DNA from: an uncultured Eubacteriales bacterium
GTDB lineage: Bacteria; Bacillota; Clostridia; Oscillospirales; Ruminococcaceae
Direction: 5' to 3'
Length of the DNA: 64,000 bases
Assembly (NCBI GenBank): GCA_900319075.1
Contig: ONMZ01000001.1
Span: 62,001-126,000 of the forward strand
Both the position numbers and the translations under genes were made by a program. Each line of letters begins with the position of its first letter. Positions within the stretch are counted from its first letter, which is position 1. Positions 32,634 to 41,948 of the stretch are shown here, piece after piece. Below the pieces are notes generated by a model. That model saw only the letters and a list, made by a program, of their open reading frames with translations, did no database searches and was not told where the DNA came from.

Positions 32634-34421
32634 TTATAATTTTGTTTGTATAACTCTGTTTCTGCCTCTGCGTTTTGCCTCATAAAGGCAGTCGTCAACA
32701 TCCTTGAAAAGCTTTGTCCTGTCAAATTCTTTTCCTCTGAAACACAAACAGCCAATGCTGATCGTTATTCGCTCCGGAATATCCTTATGCTTATGTGCTT
32801 CGACCGCTTTGCGTATCTCCTCGGAAAAATCAAACGCCTGGTCCGATTCCATATTCGGGATAACAGCAAGGAATTCCTCACCGCCCCAACGCCCGACAGC
32901 AGCACCGGCATGAGAGGAAACGTGCTCATCAAGCAAATGAGCAATCTCTACAAGCACTCCGTCTCCAACATCATGGCCGTATGTGTCATTAACATTTTTA
33001 AAGTAGTCAATATCCAGCATGAGCATGGTCACATCTGCTCCCGTCTGCTCTGCTGTATCAATTACATCATTTGCGAATTCGTCAAGTCTTCTGCGGTTAT
33101 ACAGCCCTGTCAAAGCATCGTGATTTGAAAGGATCCTGAGCTGTTCGTTTACCTTTTCAAGGTCATCGTATGCATTCTGAAGCTCACTGGTCGTAGCTGA
33201 AACAAGCTGAGAAAGTCTCTTTATCAGCGAAGCCTGACCTTTGAGAACGGAATCGTCTACAACTATTTCTCCCAGATCTCCCTCAGGTCTGTCGCCCTCT
33301 CGCATCGCAATGGACAATAGTGTTATATTGTACTCCCAGACGTTCCCTGTTCTGGGATCTCTTTTTACCTCTCCCCAGGTATGAAAGCCGGATGTCTCGG
33401 CTATTTTCTGGAAAGGAATCATTTCAATATTAACATAATTCTCCCAGAATGATTTACGCACAGAACAAGAGTAAAGCAATATCGCCTCAGGTCTGAAATC
33501 AGCGACCTCTTTCAGTCGTTTGTTTACGCCCTCAACGATCAGTCCGGGGTTACCGTAGCAAAGATAGATATCCATTCCCTCAGTCACATATCCTGCCATA
33601 TTCAAAGTGCCGTCCGGCTCAACATTAAGGGTGTGCCTTAAAAGCTCATCACCCTCCGTTTTAGCTATAAGGGGAAACTCAAAGGTGTTTTCTTCAAAAT
33701 TATCATTTCTGTTGATTTGGAGATACTTTTCATATATTTCCACAGCAGGTATATTGTTTATTTCAATAAGTCTGTTTTCATCGGATTTTGTTACCTTGAA
33801 AGCATGACCCAGCGTTTGCCAGCCCACCGATTTATCAACATTGATATGAAAGTTCTCTCCAACATATGATACAAGATATAAGGTATTGTCTGTTAACCCC
33901 TGTTCATCAAAAACATAGTGCTCACCAATATTCATATCGTGTCCGCCGGCATACCCTCCGAACACCTGTACTCCCTGTTTGGAAGCACTTACAGCTTCCC
34001 AGATAAAACGGGTATTTATTTCTGTGCCGGGCAAAAGCACCTCAACAGCTTTTATATGCTCAGTTTCATTTATCAAGGAGGCGATTTGCTGTCCGACCTC
34101 TTTCTCTCTGCCGTTAACGTCATCAAACCTTGAAAACCTGATATCCGTCTGCTCAAAAAGCATAGCAGAGATAAGAACACCCTTATCCATCAGCCTTCCT
34201 TCAATGATCTCACCTGCGGAAACAGAGCCTACAAGAACACAGCCCGGAAATTCGGATTTAAGATCCCGGCACAGACTGATAAGTATCTTTTCGTCAAGTA
34301 TACCGCTATAAACATGAAACAAAAGACTTTTGTATTTCCCACTGTCCATTTCAGACTGCACAGTTTTAAACTGGGAAACAACATCTATCTTTGTGTGATA
34401 CTCGATCAGGATCTGTTTCAA
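32634..34421 (-). CDS. FIST-domain diguanylate cyclase
   Basis: Predicted cytoplasmic sensor that makes cyclic di-GMP. The 595 residues hold a FIST N domain (about 25-215, with GSVSAGEI and FGGYAGG), a FIST C domain (about 220-375), a coiled-coil linker (about 385-435) and a GGDEF domain (about 435-595) with the active-site motif GGEEF and NHDALTGLYNRRRL. FIST domains are thought to bind small ligands such as amino acids. The RxxD inhibitory site is not present upstream of GGEEF, so product feedback is unlikely. The start is probably TTG at 34421, 8 bases after GGAGG; a GTG one codon earlier is possible. No membrane helix. Confidence 0.88.
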   Translation of the reverse strand: MKQILIEYHTKIDVVSQFKTVQSEMDSGKYKSLLFHVYSGILDEKILISLCRDLKSEFPGCVLVGSVSAGEIIEGRLMDKGVLISAMLFEQTDIRFSRFDDVNGREKEVGQQIASLINETEHIKAVEVLLPGTEINTRFIWEAVSASKQGVQVFGGYAGGHDMNIGEHYVFDEQGLTDNTLYLVSYVGENFHINVDKSVGWQTLGHAFKVTKSDENRLIEINNIPAVEIYEKYLQINRNDNFEENTFEFPLIAKTEGDELLRHTLNVEPDGTLNMAGYVTEGMDIYLCYGNPGLIVEGVNKRLKEVADFRPEAILLYSCSVRKSFWENYVNIEMIPFQKIAETSGFHTWGEVKRDPRTGNVWEYNITLLSIAMREGDRPEGDLGEIVVDDSVLKGQASLIKRLSQLVSATTSELQNAYDDLEKVNEQLRILSNHDALTGLYNRRRLDEFANDVIDTAEQTGADVTMLMLDIDYFKNVNDTYGHDVGDGVLVEIAHLLDEHVSSHAGAAVGRWGGEEFLAVIPNMESDQAFDFSEEIRKAVEAHKHKDIPERITISIGCLCFRGKEFDRTKLFKDVDDCLYEAKRRGRNRVIQTKL

Positions 34422-34457
34422 CACAGTCACCTCCAAATTTGTTTTCTGTATATAACT

Positions 34458-34486
34458 AATTTATCATATACGTCCCAAAAAGTCAA
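34458..34486 (-). promoter_or_regulatory. Promoter of the FIST-GGDEF gene
   Basis: Minus-strand TTGACT (34486-34481), 17-base spacer, TAAATT (34463-34458). Confidence 0.78.
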
Positions 34487-34554
34487 TAAAATTCTACAAA
34501 TAATGTTATACAAAAAAAGTCCTATTCTTTTGTGAAATGTTTGATACGACCCCC

Positions 34555-34583
34555 TTGAAAAAAATTGATATATGTGATAAACT
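34555..34583 (+). promoter_or_regulatory. pheA-ispF promoter
   Basis: TTGAAA (34555-34560), 17-base spacer, TAAACT (34578-34583), about 28 bases before the pheA start. No attenuator or leader peptide is visible in the short leader. Confidence 0.75.
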
Positions 34584-34610
34584 TTTATAAAAGGCAAGGG
34601 GGAAGTAAAA

Positions 34611-35738
34611 ATGGAGCTTGAAGAAATAAGAAAGCAGATAAATATTACAGATGACAGGATCGCAGAGCTTTTTATTGAACGAATGAAGCTGTGCAAAGAG
34701 GTGTCCGAATATAAGATCAAAAATGATCTTCCTGTTTTCCAGAAAGACAGGGAGGAGCAGGTGCTTCAGAGAATGAGCGATATGTTTCCAAAGAATATGA
34801 AAGAGTCATCCCAGGTGCTTTATCAGACCATAATGGATATTTCAAAATGTTTTCAGTATCAACAGTTCTTTTCTGATAAAAACCGTATTGAAAGCGAGCC
34901 GGTGGATCTTAACGTAAAATGCAAAGCAGCTGTTCCGGGAACAGAAGGCTCATTTTCACAAATGGCGTGCAAAAAACTTTTGCCAAATGGAGAAATAACT
35001 TTTTTCAACGGGTTTGAACAGGTTTTTGAAGCGGTGGACAATAAAAGCTTTGATTTTGGAGTCGTTCCCATTGCAAACTCCACAGCAGGATCTGTAACCG
35101 CAACATATGAGCTTTTAAAAAAGTACGATCTTAAGATCTGTGCCGGCACAAAGCTTCGTATCTCTCACTGTCTTGCCGCACGCAAGGACACCGATCCCAA
35201 TGATATCCAAATAGTTTATTCTCATGAACAGGCACTTATGCAGTGTTCAGATTATATAACCCGCCACGGATACAAGGGACACAACTATGCAAACACTGCT
35301 CTTGCAGCACAGTTTATAGCACAAAGTGACAGACCGGTCGCAGCAATCTGCTCACATGAAAGTGCCCTAAACAACGGGTTAAAAATCATAGCTGACGATA
35401 TTGCCAATGCAGCGGAAAACTACACAAGGTTTATTGTTATTTCAAAGAAAACACTGTGCACAGAAAAAGCGGATGTTATATCTGTTTCACTTTCGCTGCC
35501 CCATGAAAAGTCCGCACTTTACAGACTGCTGACAAAGTTTTCGGTTGCCGGTCTGAACCTGACTATGATAGAATCCCGTCCTTTGGCAAACACTGATTTT
35601 GAAGCTGTTTTCTACCTTGATTTTCAGGGCAGCATACGTGATCCAAAGGTTGCGATGCTGATAAATCAGCTTGAGGACGAGCTTGGATACTTTAAATTCT
35701 TAGGGAACTACGAATACATTACGGAGGTGGAAAAATGA
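34611..35738 (+). CDS. pheA: Chorismate mutase / prephenate dehydratase
   Basis: Bifunctional P-protein converting chorismate to prephenate and then phenylpyruvate in phenylalanine synthesis. The 375 residues contain an AroQ-type chorismate mutase (1-90; [28 protein letters not shown]), a prephenate dehydratase (about 105-285; [29 protein letters not shown]) and a C-terminal ACT domain (about 295-370) with the ESRP motif that binds phenylalanine for feedback inhibition. The dehydratase loop reads PIANSTAGS where PIENSTEGS is common. AAGGGGG lies 8 bases before the ATG. Its stop overlaps ispF by 4 bases. Confidence 0.95.
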   Translation: MELEEIRKQINITDDRIAELFIERMKLCKEVSEYKIKNDLPVFQKDREEQVLQRMSDMFPKNMKESSQVLYQTIMDISKCFQYQQFFSDKNRIESEPVDLNVKCKAAVPGTEGSFSQMACKKLLPNGEITFFNGFEQVFEAVDNKSFDFGVVPIANSTAGSVTATYELLKKYDLKICAGTKLRISHCLAARKDTDPNDIQIVYSHEQALMQCSDYITRHGYKGHNYANTALAAQFIAQSDRPVAAICSHESALNNGLKIIADDIANAAENYTRFIVISKKTLCTEKADVISVSLSLPHEKSALYRLLTKFSVAGLNLTMIESRPLANTDFEAVFYLDFQGSIRDPKVAMLINQLEDELGYFKFLGNYEYITEVEK

Positions 35739-36256
35739 GGATCGGACACGGTTATGATGTACATAAGCTGGTAAAAGGAAGAAAACTTATTCTCGGAGGT
35801 GTCAGGATAGTTAACGACATGGGACTTCTCGGACATTCCGATGCAGATGTGCTTACCCACGCTATAATGGATTCACTTCTCGGGTCACTTGCGTTGGGTG
35901 ATATCGGAAAGCTTTTTCCGGATACAGACGAAAGATATAAAGACGCAAACAGCATTGAGCTTTTAAGGCAGGTCGCAAGGCTGATCGACCAACGTGGATT
36001 CAGGATAGTAAATATTGACGCTACTATATGCGCTCAAAAACCAAAGCTTGCCGGTCACATAAACCATATGCGCCTTAATATTGCAAGAGCCTGCGCCATA
36101 GACGTTTCGCAGGTCTCGATCAAAGCTACTACCGAGGAGGGACTGGGCTTCACAGGGAACCTTGAAGGGATATCGGCTACTGCCGTGTGCCTTGTAAACG
36201 AACGCAGCGGAGGATTTTTCGGAGTTTTCACAGGAAATATGCCCTTTATGAGGTAA
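35735..36256 (+). CDS. ispF: 2-C-methyl-D-erythritol 2,4-cyclodiphosphate synthase
   Basis: Fifth step of the MEP isoprenoid pathway. The 173-residue product has the metal-binding [11 protein letters not shown] motif, [31 protein letters not shown], and the C-terminal [13 protein letters not shown] loop. Usual length is about 160; a short extra tail rich in Gly and Phe is present. It starts in the ATGA overlap with pheA, so translation is coupled. The pairing with an aromatic amino acid gene has no obvious pathway logic. Confidence 0.96.
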   Translation: MRIGHGYDVHKLVKGRKLILGGVRIVNDMGLLGHSDADVLTHAIMDSLLGSLALGDIGKLFPDTDERYKDANSIELLRQVARLIDQRGFRIVNIDATICAQKPKLAGHINHMRLNIARACAIDVSQVSIKATTEEGLGFTGNLEGISATAVCLVNERSGGFFGVFTGNMPFMR

Positions 36257-36289
36257 TATGAACAAAGTGAAAATAATAAAGATCATGTC

Positions 36290-36318
36290 TTGACAAGTGT
36301 TTAAAAGAGTGATATACT
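36290..36318 (+). promoter_or_regulatory. DAHP synthase promoter
   Basis: TTGACA (36290-36295), 17-base spacer, TATACT (36313-36318). The leader to the start codon is about 60 bases. Confidence 0.85.
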
Positions 36319-36387
36319 TTAACACATAAAAGCTTAAAAGGATAAAAGCTTTAAAGCACAACAGTAAGGAAAGGATATGTATTCAAA

Positions 36388-37407
36388 ATGATCATTATTT
36401 TCAACTCTCAAGCTACCAAGGAGAATGTTCAGGAGCTTATTGCCGATATTCATGCCAAGGGTCTTAAAACTCACCTCAGTGAAGGCGATCACACCACACT
36501 GGTCGGAATTATCGGAGATACTACAAGGCTCGATATTGACAATATAAAGAGCGCAAGCTATATTGCCGATGTAAAAAGAGTTTCCGAGCCTTATAAAAAA
36601 GCAAACCGCAAGATGCATCCGGAGGATTCTTATATAAAGGTAACAGACAAGGTAACTTTCGGTGAAGGCATTTTCAATGTTATCGCAGGTCCTTGTTCGG
36701 TAGAAACCGAAGAGCAGATCATCGAAGTTGCACAGGACGTTAAAAAAAGCGGTGCAACACTTCTCAGGGGCGGTGCTTTCAAGCCAAGGACTTCTCCATA
36801 TTCCTTCCAGGGACTTGCCGGCGAGGGTCTGAAACTTCTTTTGGAAGCTAAAAAGGCAACGGGTCTGCCTATTGTCACCGAGATAATGAATCTGGTTCAC
36901 CTTGATATGTTCCAGGACGTAGATGTTATCCAGGTCGGTGCAAGAAATATGCAGAACTTTGACCTTCTCAAAGAGCTGGGAAAATGCAACAAACCTATCC
37001 TTTTGAAGAGAGGACTTGCAAACACCATTGAGGAGTGGCTCATGAGTGCAGAGTACATCATGGCAGGCGGAAACGAGAACGTTATTCTTTGCGAAAGAGG
37101 AATAAGAACATTTGAGACTGCTACAAGAAACACACTTGATATTTCCGCTGTTCCCATGCTCAAGCATAAGACTCACCTGCCGGTCATCATTGACCCGAGC
37201 CATGCAACAGGCATCTCATGGATGGTTCCTCCGCTGGCAAAAACTGCGGTCAGCGCAGGTGCAGACGGAATAATGGTCGAGGTACACAATGACCCGCCGA
37301 AGGCTTGGTGCGACGGTGCACAGTCACTTAATCCAAAACAGTTTGACGATCTGATGACAGATCTTAAACGCAGAGTTGAATTTGAAGGCAAGAAATTCTA
37401 CATCTGA
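36388..37407 (+). CDS. aroF: 3-deoxy-7-phosphoheptulonate synthase
   Basis: DAHP synthase, first step of the shikimate pathway, joining phosphoenolpyruvate and erythrose 4-phosphate. The 339 residues belong to the type I-beta group: a ferredoxin-like N-terminal regulatory domain (1-70) and a TIM barrel with AGPCSVE, RGGAFKPRTSPYSFQG, KRG and the metal-binding DPSHATG. The N-terminal domain is the usual site for feedback control by tyrosine or phenylalanine. The ribosome binding site AAGGAAAGG lies 13 bases from this start and only 2 from a 5-codon reading frame (36377-36391) that overlaps the start codon, an unusual arrangement. A terminator follows. Confidence 0.95.
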   Translation: MIIIFNSQATKENVQELIADIHAKGLKTHLSEGDHTTLVGIIGDTTRLDIDNIKSASYIADVKRVSEPYKKANRKMHPEDSYIKVTDKVTFGEGIFNVIAGPCSVETEEQIIEVAQDVKKSGATLLRGGAFKPRTSPYSFQGLAGEGLKLLLEAKKATGLPIVTEIMNLVHLDMFQDVDVIQVGARNMQNFDLLKELGKCNKPILLKRGLANTIEEWLMSAEYIMAGGNENVILCERGIRTFETATRNTLDISAVPMLKHKTHLPVIIDPSHATGISWMVPPLAKTAVSAGADGIMVEVHNDPPKAWCDGAQSLNPKQFDDLMTDLKRRVEFEGKKFYI

Positions 37408-37415
37408 TATTATTC

Positions 37416-37448
37416 AGCCCGCTTAACTTTTTAAGCGGGCTTTGCTTT
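37416..37448 (+). terminator. DAHP synthase terminator
   Basis: Perfect 11-bp stem (AGCCCGCTTAA with TTAAGCGGGCT), 4-base loop, then TTGCTTTT. Nine bases after the stop. Confidence 0.92.
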
Positions 37449-37509
37449 TAAAATGTGACATTGAAAACAGATATTCCGTCTTTATGTTCAAGAGAGCGAG
37501 GTGAAGGAT

Positions 37510-38064
37510 ATGGAGGACGAGAAAATAGTTGAACTGTTTTTAAAGAGGTCTCAGCAGGCTCTGAACGAGACTAAGGAAAAATACAATACATATTGTACAG
37601 TTATAAGCTCAAATATTCTTTCAGACAAACAGGATACAGAGGAATGCTTAAACGACGCATATCTGAAGCTTTGGAACAGCGTACCTCCGGAAAAGCCTAA
37701 ATCCCTCAAAGCGTATTTGGGCCGGATCGTGCGTAATCTATCCCTTGACAGACTGGAAAAGAACCGGGCACAGAAACGTGGAGGTGGTCGTGCCGAGGCT
37801 GTTTTTGAGGAGCTGTCCGGATTGATCGGCACATCAAATATACAGATATCCGAAACCCTTGCAATACGTGAGGCTGTAAACGACTTTTTGAGAGGACTTG
37901 ACAAAGAATCAAGAGTTATATTCGTGCAAAGGTACTGGTATTTTTGCTCCATAAAGGAGATCGCTTCACAAATGGAAATAACGGAGAGCAAGGTCAAGAT
38001 GCGGCTTTCACGAACAAAGGAAAAGCTGCGTAAACATTTACAAAAGGAGGGATTTGACATATGA
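37510..38064 (+). CDS. ECF-type RNA polymerase sigma factor
   Basis: Alternative sigma-70-family factor of the extracytoplasmic-function type. The 184 residues have region 2 (about 10-80, DTEECLNDAYLKLWNSVPPEKPKSLKAYLGRIVRNLSLDRLEK) in two contiguous blocks and region 4 (about 120-178) with the helix-turn-helix IKEIASQMEITESKVKMRLSRTKEKLR. The start is the ATG at 37510, 6 bases after GAGGTG; a GTG three codons upstream overlaps that site. It overlaps the next gene, a probable anti-sigma factor, by 4 bases. The preceding TTGAAA-16-TATGTT (37462-37489) could be a housekeeping promoter; a CGTC nearby recalls ECF -10 boxes, so autoregulation is open. Confidence 0.9.
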   Translation: MEDEKIVELFLKRSQQALNETKEKYNTYCTVISSNILSDKQDTEECLNDAYLKLWNSVPPEKPKSLKAYLGRIVRNLSLDRLEKNRAQKRGGGRAEAVFEELSGLIGTSNIQISETLAIREAVNDFLRGLDKESRVIFVQRYWYFCSIKEIASQMEITESKVKMRLSRTKEKLRKHLQKEGFDI

Positions 38065-39215
38065 ACGAGCTTAATTTTGCAAGGCTTCTGGGCGGCATAG
38101 ACGATGATCTCATAACCGAAGCCACACCCGAAAAGAGAATAATCGTCAAGACCTTCTCTTGGAAATATGCCGCAGTCGCATCAAGTATAGCTTTAGTGTT
38201 CTGTTTCCTGGCAATGGCTCTGGTGTTCAGCAGAAAAGATGTGGACACAGCTTCGGAAAGTGCGGATGCCTCTGTGACAGAGGAAACTGAGTACGAGAAA
38301 AAGACAGTTAAAAAAGACGACAGCTCAAAAAAAGCGGACATAGATGAGCCGTTCTCGGGTACATTGCATGAAAGGATCAATAAGATCGCTTTTTATAACT
38401 TTTCAACTTATGAAAAATTCAATGTAACAGAATTCACAGGCACACACAAATATATCAAGGATGATATGTTAGATAAGCAACTCTATGAAAACTACTACGA
38501 TTCTCGTAATATTAGTATGACAAATACAACTACAAATATATACAAAATAAAAGATATTACCAGAGAAGTAGCGATCGCAGTTGACCTGATAGATTTGACG
38601 CCATTATTTGATGAATTGGAAAGAAGCGGCTTGAATCCGGAACAAAGAGATGAGGCTCAGATAGATTATATCCGCAAACATAAGCCGGATTCCGAAGAAG
38701 GATACTACATTTATATCAACGAGGATTACAAACCTAAAACTTTGTATCAGCTGGGATTTGAAACTGCTCTGAAACAGTACGGTTCCTATGGATCTGCATA
38801 TTACTATACCGACGGCGGTAAAACTATTGAGTTCCAGGGGCTTGACAAGCAGAAGGTGTGGGATATACTTTTTGAAGATGGTCAGAAGTGTACTGTTGTG
38901 GAAGATCCCGACAAGCTGCTTTTGAACGGCGAGTTCAAAAAAAAGCTGGATATAAGCACCAATATCCCCGTACTTGGCTGCGAGAACAAAAGTATATCCA
39001 TTAGCGAAAACGGCTATCTTTTCACCAACATTCTTAATAAGGCATTGATATTCAACATCGGTGAGGAAAAGGCGAAAAACATTATAGATTACGTTAAGAA
39101 CAACTGCAAAGGCTACGAGCTTGTTTACCGGGAAGGTGACAACAGCGAAAATGCCGAAAATGCAAGTGAACAAAAGGAAGGATCCGGGACAGACGAGAGC
39201 AAAACGGGTGTGTAA
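38061..39215 (+). CDS. Probable membrane anti-sigma factor
   Basis: Probable partner of the sigma factor encoded just before it, with an ATGA overlap. The 384 residues begin with a short cytoplasmic segment (1-32; LLGGIDDDLITEA) like that of clostridial anti-sigma proteins, then one membrane helix (about 33-56) and a large acidic extracellular domain of about 320 residues rich in Tyr, Asp and Lys. No zinc anti-sigma motif is visible, and the cytoplasmic part is very short. The outer domain has no family I recognise and probably senses an envelope signal. A terminator follows. Function is inferred from gene order. Confidence 0.72.
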   Translation: MNELNFARLLGGIDDDLITEATPEKRIIVKTFSWKYAAVASSIALVFCFLAMALVFSRKDVDTASESADASVTEETEYEKKTVKKDDSSKKADIDEPFSGTLHERINKIAFYNFSTYEKFNVTEFTGTHKYIKDDMLDKQLYENYYDSRNISMTNTTTNIYKIKDITREVAIAVDLIDLTPLFDELERSGLNPEQRDEAQIDYIRKHKPDSEEGYYIYINEDYKPKTLYQLGFETALKQYGSYGSAYYYTDGGKTIEFQGLDKQKVWDILFEDGQKCTVVEDPDKLLLNGEFKKKLDISTNIPVLGCENKSISISENGYLFTNILNKALIFNIGEEKAKNIIDYVKNNCKGYELVYREGDNSENAENASEQKEGSGTDESKTGV

Positions 39216-39220
39216 ATGTA

Positions 39221-39256
39221 AAAACGGACTGCTGCAACAATGCAACAGTCCGTTTT
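39221..39256. terminator. Bidirectional terminator anti-sigma / transketolase
   Basis: Perfect 11-bp inverted repeat, arm AAAACGGACTG, plus an inner GC pairing and T-rich tail on the plus side, between the convergent anti-sigma and transketolase genes. Confidence 0.88.
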
Positions 39257-39307
39257 ACTTTTTATTAGTTTATCAAACAGCGTTACTGCTCTTTCAGAAC
39301 ACCCGGC

Positions 39308-40255
39308 TTACTTGTTGTTTAATGCTTCTTTTACGGTTTTTACGATGTTATCCGAGCTTAAACCAAATTTCTTCAGAAGTTCAACAGCAGGGCCTGAATA
39401 ACCAAACTCGTCATTTACACCGATCTTGATTACTCTGGTAGGATAATTTTCACTCAGCACATCACAAACTGCTTCCCCAAGACCGCCGATAACGCTATGC
39501 TCCTCTACGGTGATGACAAGGCCTGTATTCTTTGCAGAGTTAATGATAATATCCTTATCAATAGGCTTGATGGTGTGAATATTTATTACATCCGCCTCAA
39601 TGCCTTCATCTGCAAGTATCTTTGCTGCTTGGACAGCTTCATATACCATTAAGCCGGTTGCAACAATAGTAATATCCTTACCTTCACGGAGCTTTATTCC
39701 CTTTCCTATCTCAAATGAATAGTTTTGTGGATCGTTAAATACCGGGACTGCCAGCCTGCCCAGTCTCATATACACAGGACCTGTATATTCGATAGCTGCT
39801 TTTACAGCTGCTCTTGCCTCGGTATCGTCCGCAGGATTTATTATTACCATTCCCGGTATAGTTCTCATCAAGGCGATATCCTCGTTGCACTGATGTGTAG
39901 CGCCGTCTTCACCTACAGATATTCCTGCATGGGTCGCTCCGATCTTTACATTAAGATGCGGATAACCAATAGAGTTTCTGACCTGCTCAAACGCTCTTCC
40001 CGCAGCAAACATAGCAAAGCTTGAAACAAAGGGTATCTTCCCTGTTGCAGCCATTCCGGCAGCAACACCCATCATATTTGCCTCTGCAATTCCACAGTCA
40101 AAAAATCTATCGGGAAATTTCTTTTGAAAAATACAGGTTTTTGTTGCTGCTGCAAGGTCGGCGTCAAAAACATAAAGGTTTTCGTACTTATCGCCAAGTT
40201 CAGCCAGGGCATTACCGTAGCTTTCTCTTGTGGCTATTTTCTTTACGTTTTCCAT
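39308..40255 (-). CDS. Transketolase C-terminal subunit
   Basis: Second half of a split transketolase, carrying the pyrimidine-binding and C-terminal domains. The 315 residues include GIAEANMMGVAAGMA, with the catalytic glutamate, SSFAMFAAGRAFEQVRNSI, and the GATHAGISVGEDGATHQC loop. With the other half it moves two-carbon units in the pentose phosphate pathway, linked here to supply of erythrose 4-phosphate. The start follows GGAGG by 10 bases. It begins 5 bases after the stop of the N-terminal subunit gene and is the last gene of the long leftward series. Confidence 0.94.
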   Translation of the reverse strand: MENVKKIATRESYGNALAELGDKYENLYVFDADLAAATKTCIFQKKFPDRFFDCGIAEANMMGVAAGMAATGKIPFVSSFAMFAAGRAFEQVRNSIGYPHLNVKIGATHAGISVGEDGATHQCNEDIALMRTIPGMVIINPADDTEARAAVKAAIEYTGPVYMRLGRLAVPVFNDPQNYSFEIGKGIKLREGKDITIVATGLMVYEAVQAAKILADEGIEADVINIHTIKPIDKDIIINSAKNTGLVITVEEHSVIGGLGEAVCDVLSENYPTRVIKIGVNDEFGYSGPAVELLKKFGLSSDNIVKTVKEALNNK

Positions 40256-40260
40256 ATCTC

Positions 40261-41103
40261 TTAACCCTCCAGTTCTTTAAGCTTGGCAGAAAGCTCAGCC
40301 ATAGCCTGATCATACTGTTCTTTATTAGGAGCAGCTCCGTGCCAGGAGGCAACGTTTTCCATAAAAGAAACGCCCTTACCCTTAACGCTGTTCATGATTA
40401 TGACCACAGGCTGTCCGGTGATGCTTTCAGCCTCGTCAAAAGCTTTTTCAATAGACTCAAAGTCGTGAGCATCTACATTTTTGATCGTATGCCAGCCAAA
40501 GGATTCAAACTTATCGGCAATAGGATAAACGCTCATTACATTTTCGACCTTACCGTCGATCTGCAAGCCGTTATTATCCACCACAGCAACAAGATTATCA
40601 AGTTTATAGTGAGCGGCAAACATCGCTGCCTCCCAGACCTGACCCTCCTGTATCTCTCCATCGCCAAGCACCGTATAGACCTTATATGTATCGCTTGTTA
40701 TCTTACCGGAAAGCGCCATTCCGCAAGCCACGGAAATACCTTGTCCAAGCGAGCCGGAGGACATATCGATGCCGGGGGTATTTATACAAGGATGTCCTTG
40801 CAGCATTGCTCCGATATGGCGAAGGGATCTTATCTCATCTTTTGAGAAAAATCCTTTCTCCGCCAGTGCTGCATAAAGCGCAGGGGCTGTATGACCTTTA
40901 GAAAGGACAAATCTGTCTCTTGACGGCTCGTCAGGTTTATCAGGGTAAATATTCATCTTTGCAAAATAAAGATAAGCCACAAGATCAGATATAGAAAGAG
41001 ATCCTCCCGGGTGTCCGGAACGGGCATTATATGTTCCCTCGATCACTCCCATACGGATCTTGCACGCAGCGATCTCAAGCTTTTTTTTCAATAATTCATC
41101 CAT
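40261..41103 (-). CDS. Transketolase N-terminal subunit
   Basis: First half of a split transketolase, the thiamine diphosphate binding part. The 280 residues contain SGHPGGSLSISDLVAYLYF, the SKGHTAPALYAALAEKG stretch, and the thiamine-binding signature GDGEIQEGQVWEA...NNGLQ (about 143-170). Split transketolases of this kind are common in Firmicutes and archaea. The start has GGAGG 7 bases upstream. It sits 15 bases after the HAD phosphatase gene and before its partner subunit. Confidence 0.94.
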   Translation of the reverse strand: MDELLKKKLEIAACKIRMGVIEGTYNARSGHPGGSLSISDLVAYLYFAKMNIYPDKPDEPSRDRFVLSKGHTAPALYAALAEKGFFSKDEIRSLRHIGAMLQGHPCINTPGIDMSSGSLGQGISVACGMALSGKITSDTYKVYTVLGDGEIQEGQVWEAAMFAAHYKLDNLVAVVDNNGLQIDGKVENVMSVYPIADKFESFGWHTIKNVDAHDFESIEKAFDEAESITGQPVVIIMNSVKGKGVSFMENVASWHGAAPNKEQYDQAMAELSAKLKELEG

Positions 41104-41118
41104 ACTTTAACCTCCGTT

Positions 41119-41940
41119 TTATGCTTTACATCTATCAAAAATTATATCAATAACTTTAGCAATAGCATCCTCTTCACAGGACTCTTCAAGGATAATATCA
41201 GATGCAGATCTAACTTCATCTCCTGCATTTGACGGACATATCCCTACATCCGCTTCCATTATCATTTCAAGGTCATTATTATAATCACCAACAGCAACAA
41301 ATGTATGATCCTGCATATTACAAACTTCTCTCATCATTTTAAGAGCTGAGCCTTTTGAGATGTTCTGGGGTAGGATCTCATAGTATTCAGGTGCCGAGCG
41401 CACAAAGTCAATGCCCTTGAAATCATGTGCTTTGACATATTCTATAAGGCTCTCCATTTTGTCATATTCAACGGCAAAAAGCACCTTATACCAATTGTCC
41501 GGAATGCTGTTGATATCTGTTATTACCGCATCGGAGATCTTACAGATCTCAAGGTGGCGTTTTTCAAGAGGAGTAAGCCGTGGAACATAAACATTTTCAA
41601 GTTTAAGCACCTCACACCCCACATCTTTGTTATCTGCAAGTATCTGGGAAACTATCTGTTTTGTTCCACATGGAACATAAACATCATAGATCTGTACATT
41701 GTTATTTATATCATAGATCATTCCGCCATTGCACATTATGATCGGACAATTGACATTAACAATATCAAAATAAGGACGTGAAGCCTGCAGCGACCTGCCG
41801 GTAGCTATTGAAAAATGGCCTCCGGCTTTACAAAATCTCTCTACTGCATCCAGGGACTTTTTCCCCGGTATTTTGCTTGCCGGTAGGAATGTTCCGTCCA
41901 TATCGGTTACAAGGACCACTTTTTTAATATCTTCAAACAT
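41119..41940 (-). CDS. Cof-type HAD phosphatase
   Basis: Haloacid dehalogenase superfamily phosphatase of the Cof/YidA type with a C2 cap. The 273 residues have motif I TDMDGTFL (nucleophile and acid aspartates), motif II ATGRSL, and motif III/IV GDYNNDLEMIMEADVGICPSNAGDEV. These enzymes usually dephosphorylate small sugar phosphates or nucleotides and are often promiscuous; the substrate is not given by the sequence. GAGG precedes the ATG by 6 bases. It lies 8 bases after rluD and before the transketolase genes. Confidence 0.9.
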   Translation of the reverse strand: MFEDIKKVVLVTDMDGTFLPASKIPGKKSLDAVERFCKAGGHFSIATGRSLQASRPYFDIVNVNCPIIMCNGGMIYDINNNVQIYDVYVPCGTKQIVSQILADNKDVGCEVLKLENVYVPRLTPLEKRHLEICKISDAVITDINSIPDNWYKVLFAVEYDKMESLIEYVKAHDFKGIDFVRSAPEYYEILPQNISKGSALKMMREVCNMQDHTFVAVGDYNNDLEMIMEADVGICPSNAGDEVRSASDIILEESCEEDAIAKVIDIIFDRCKA

Positions 41941-41948
41941 AATTTTCC

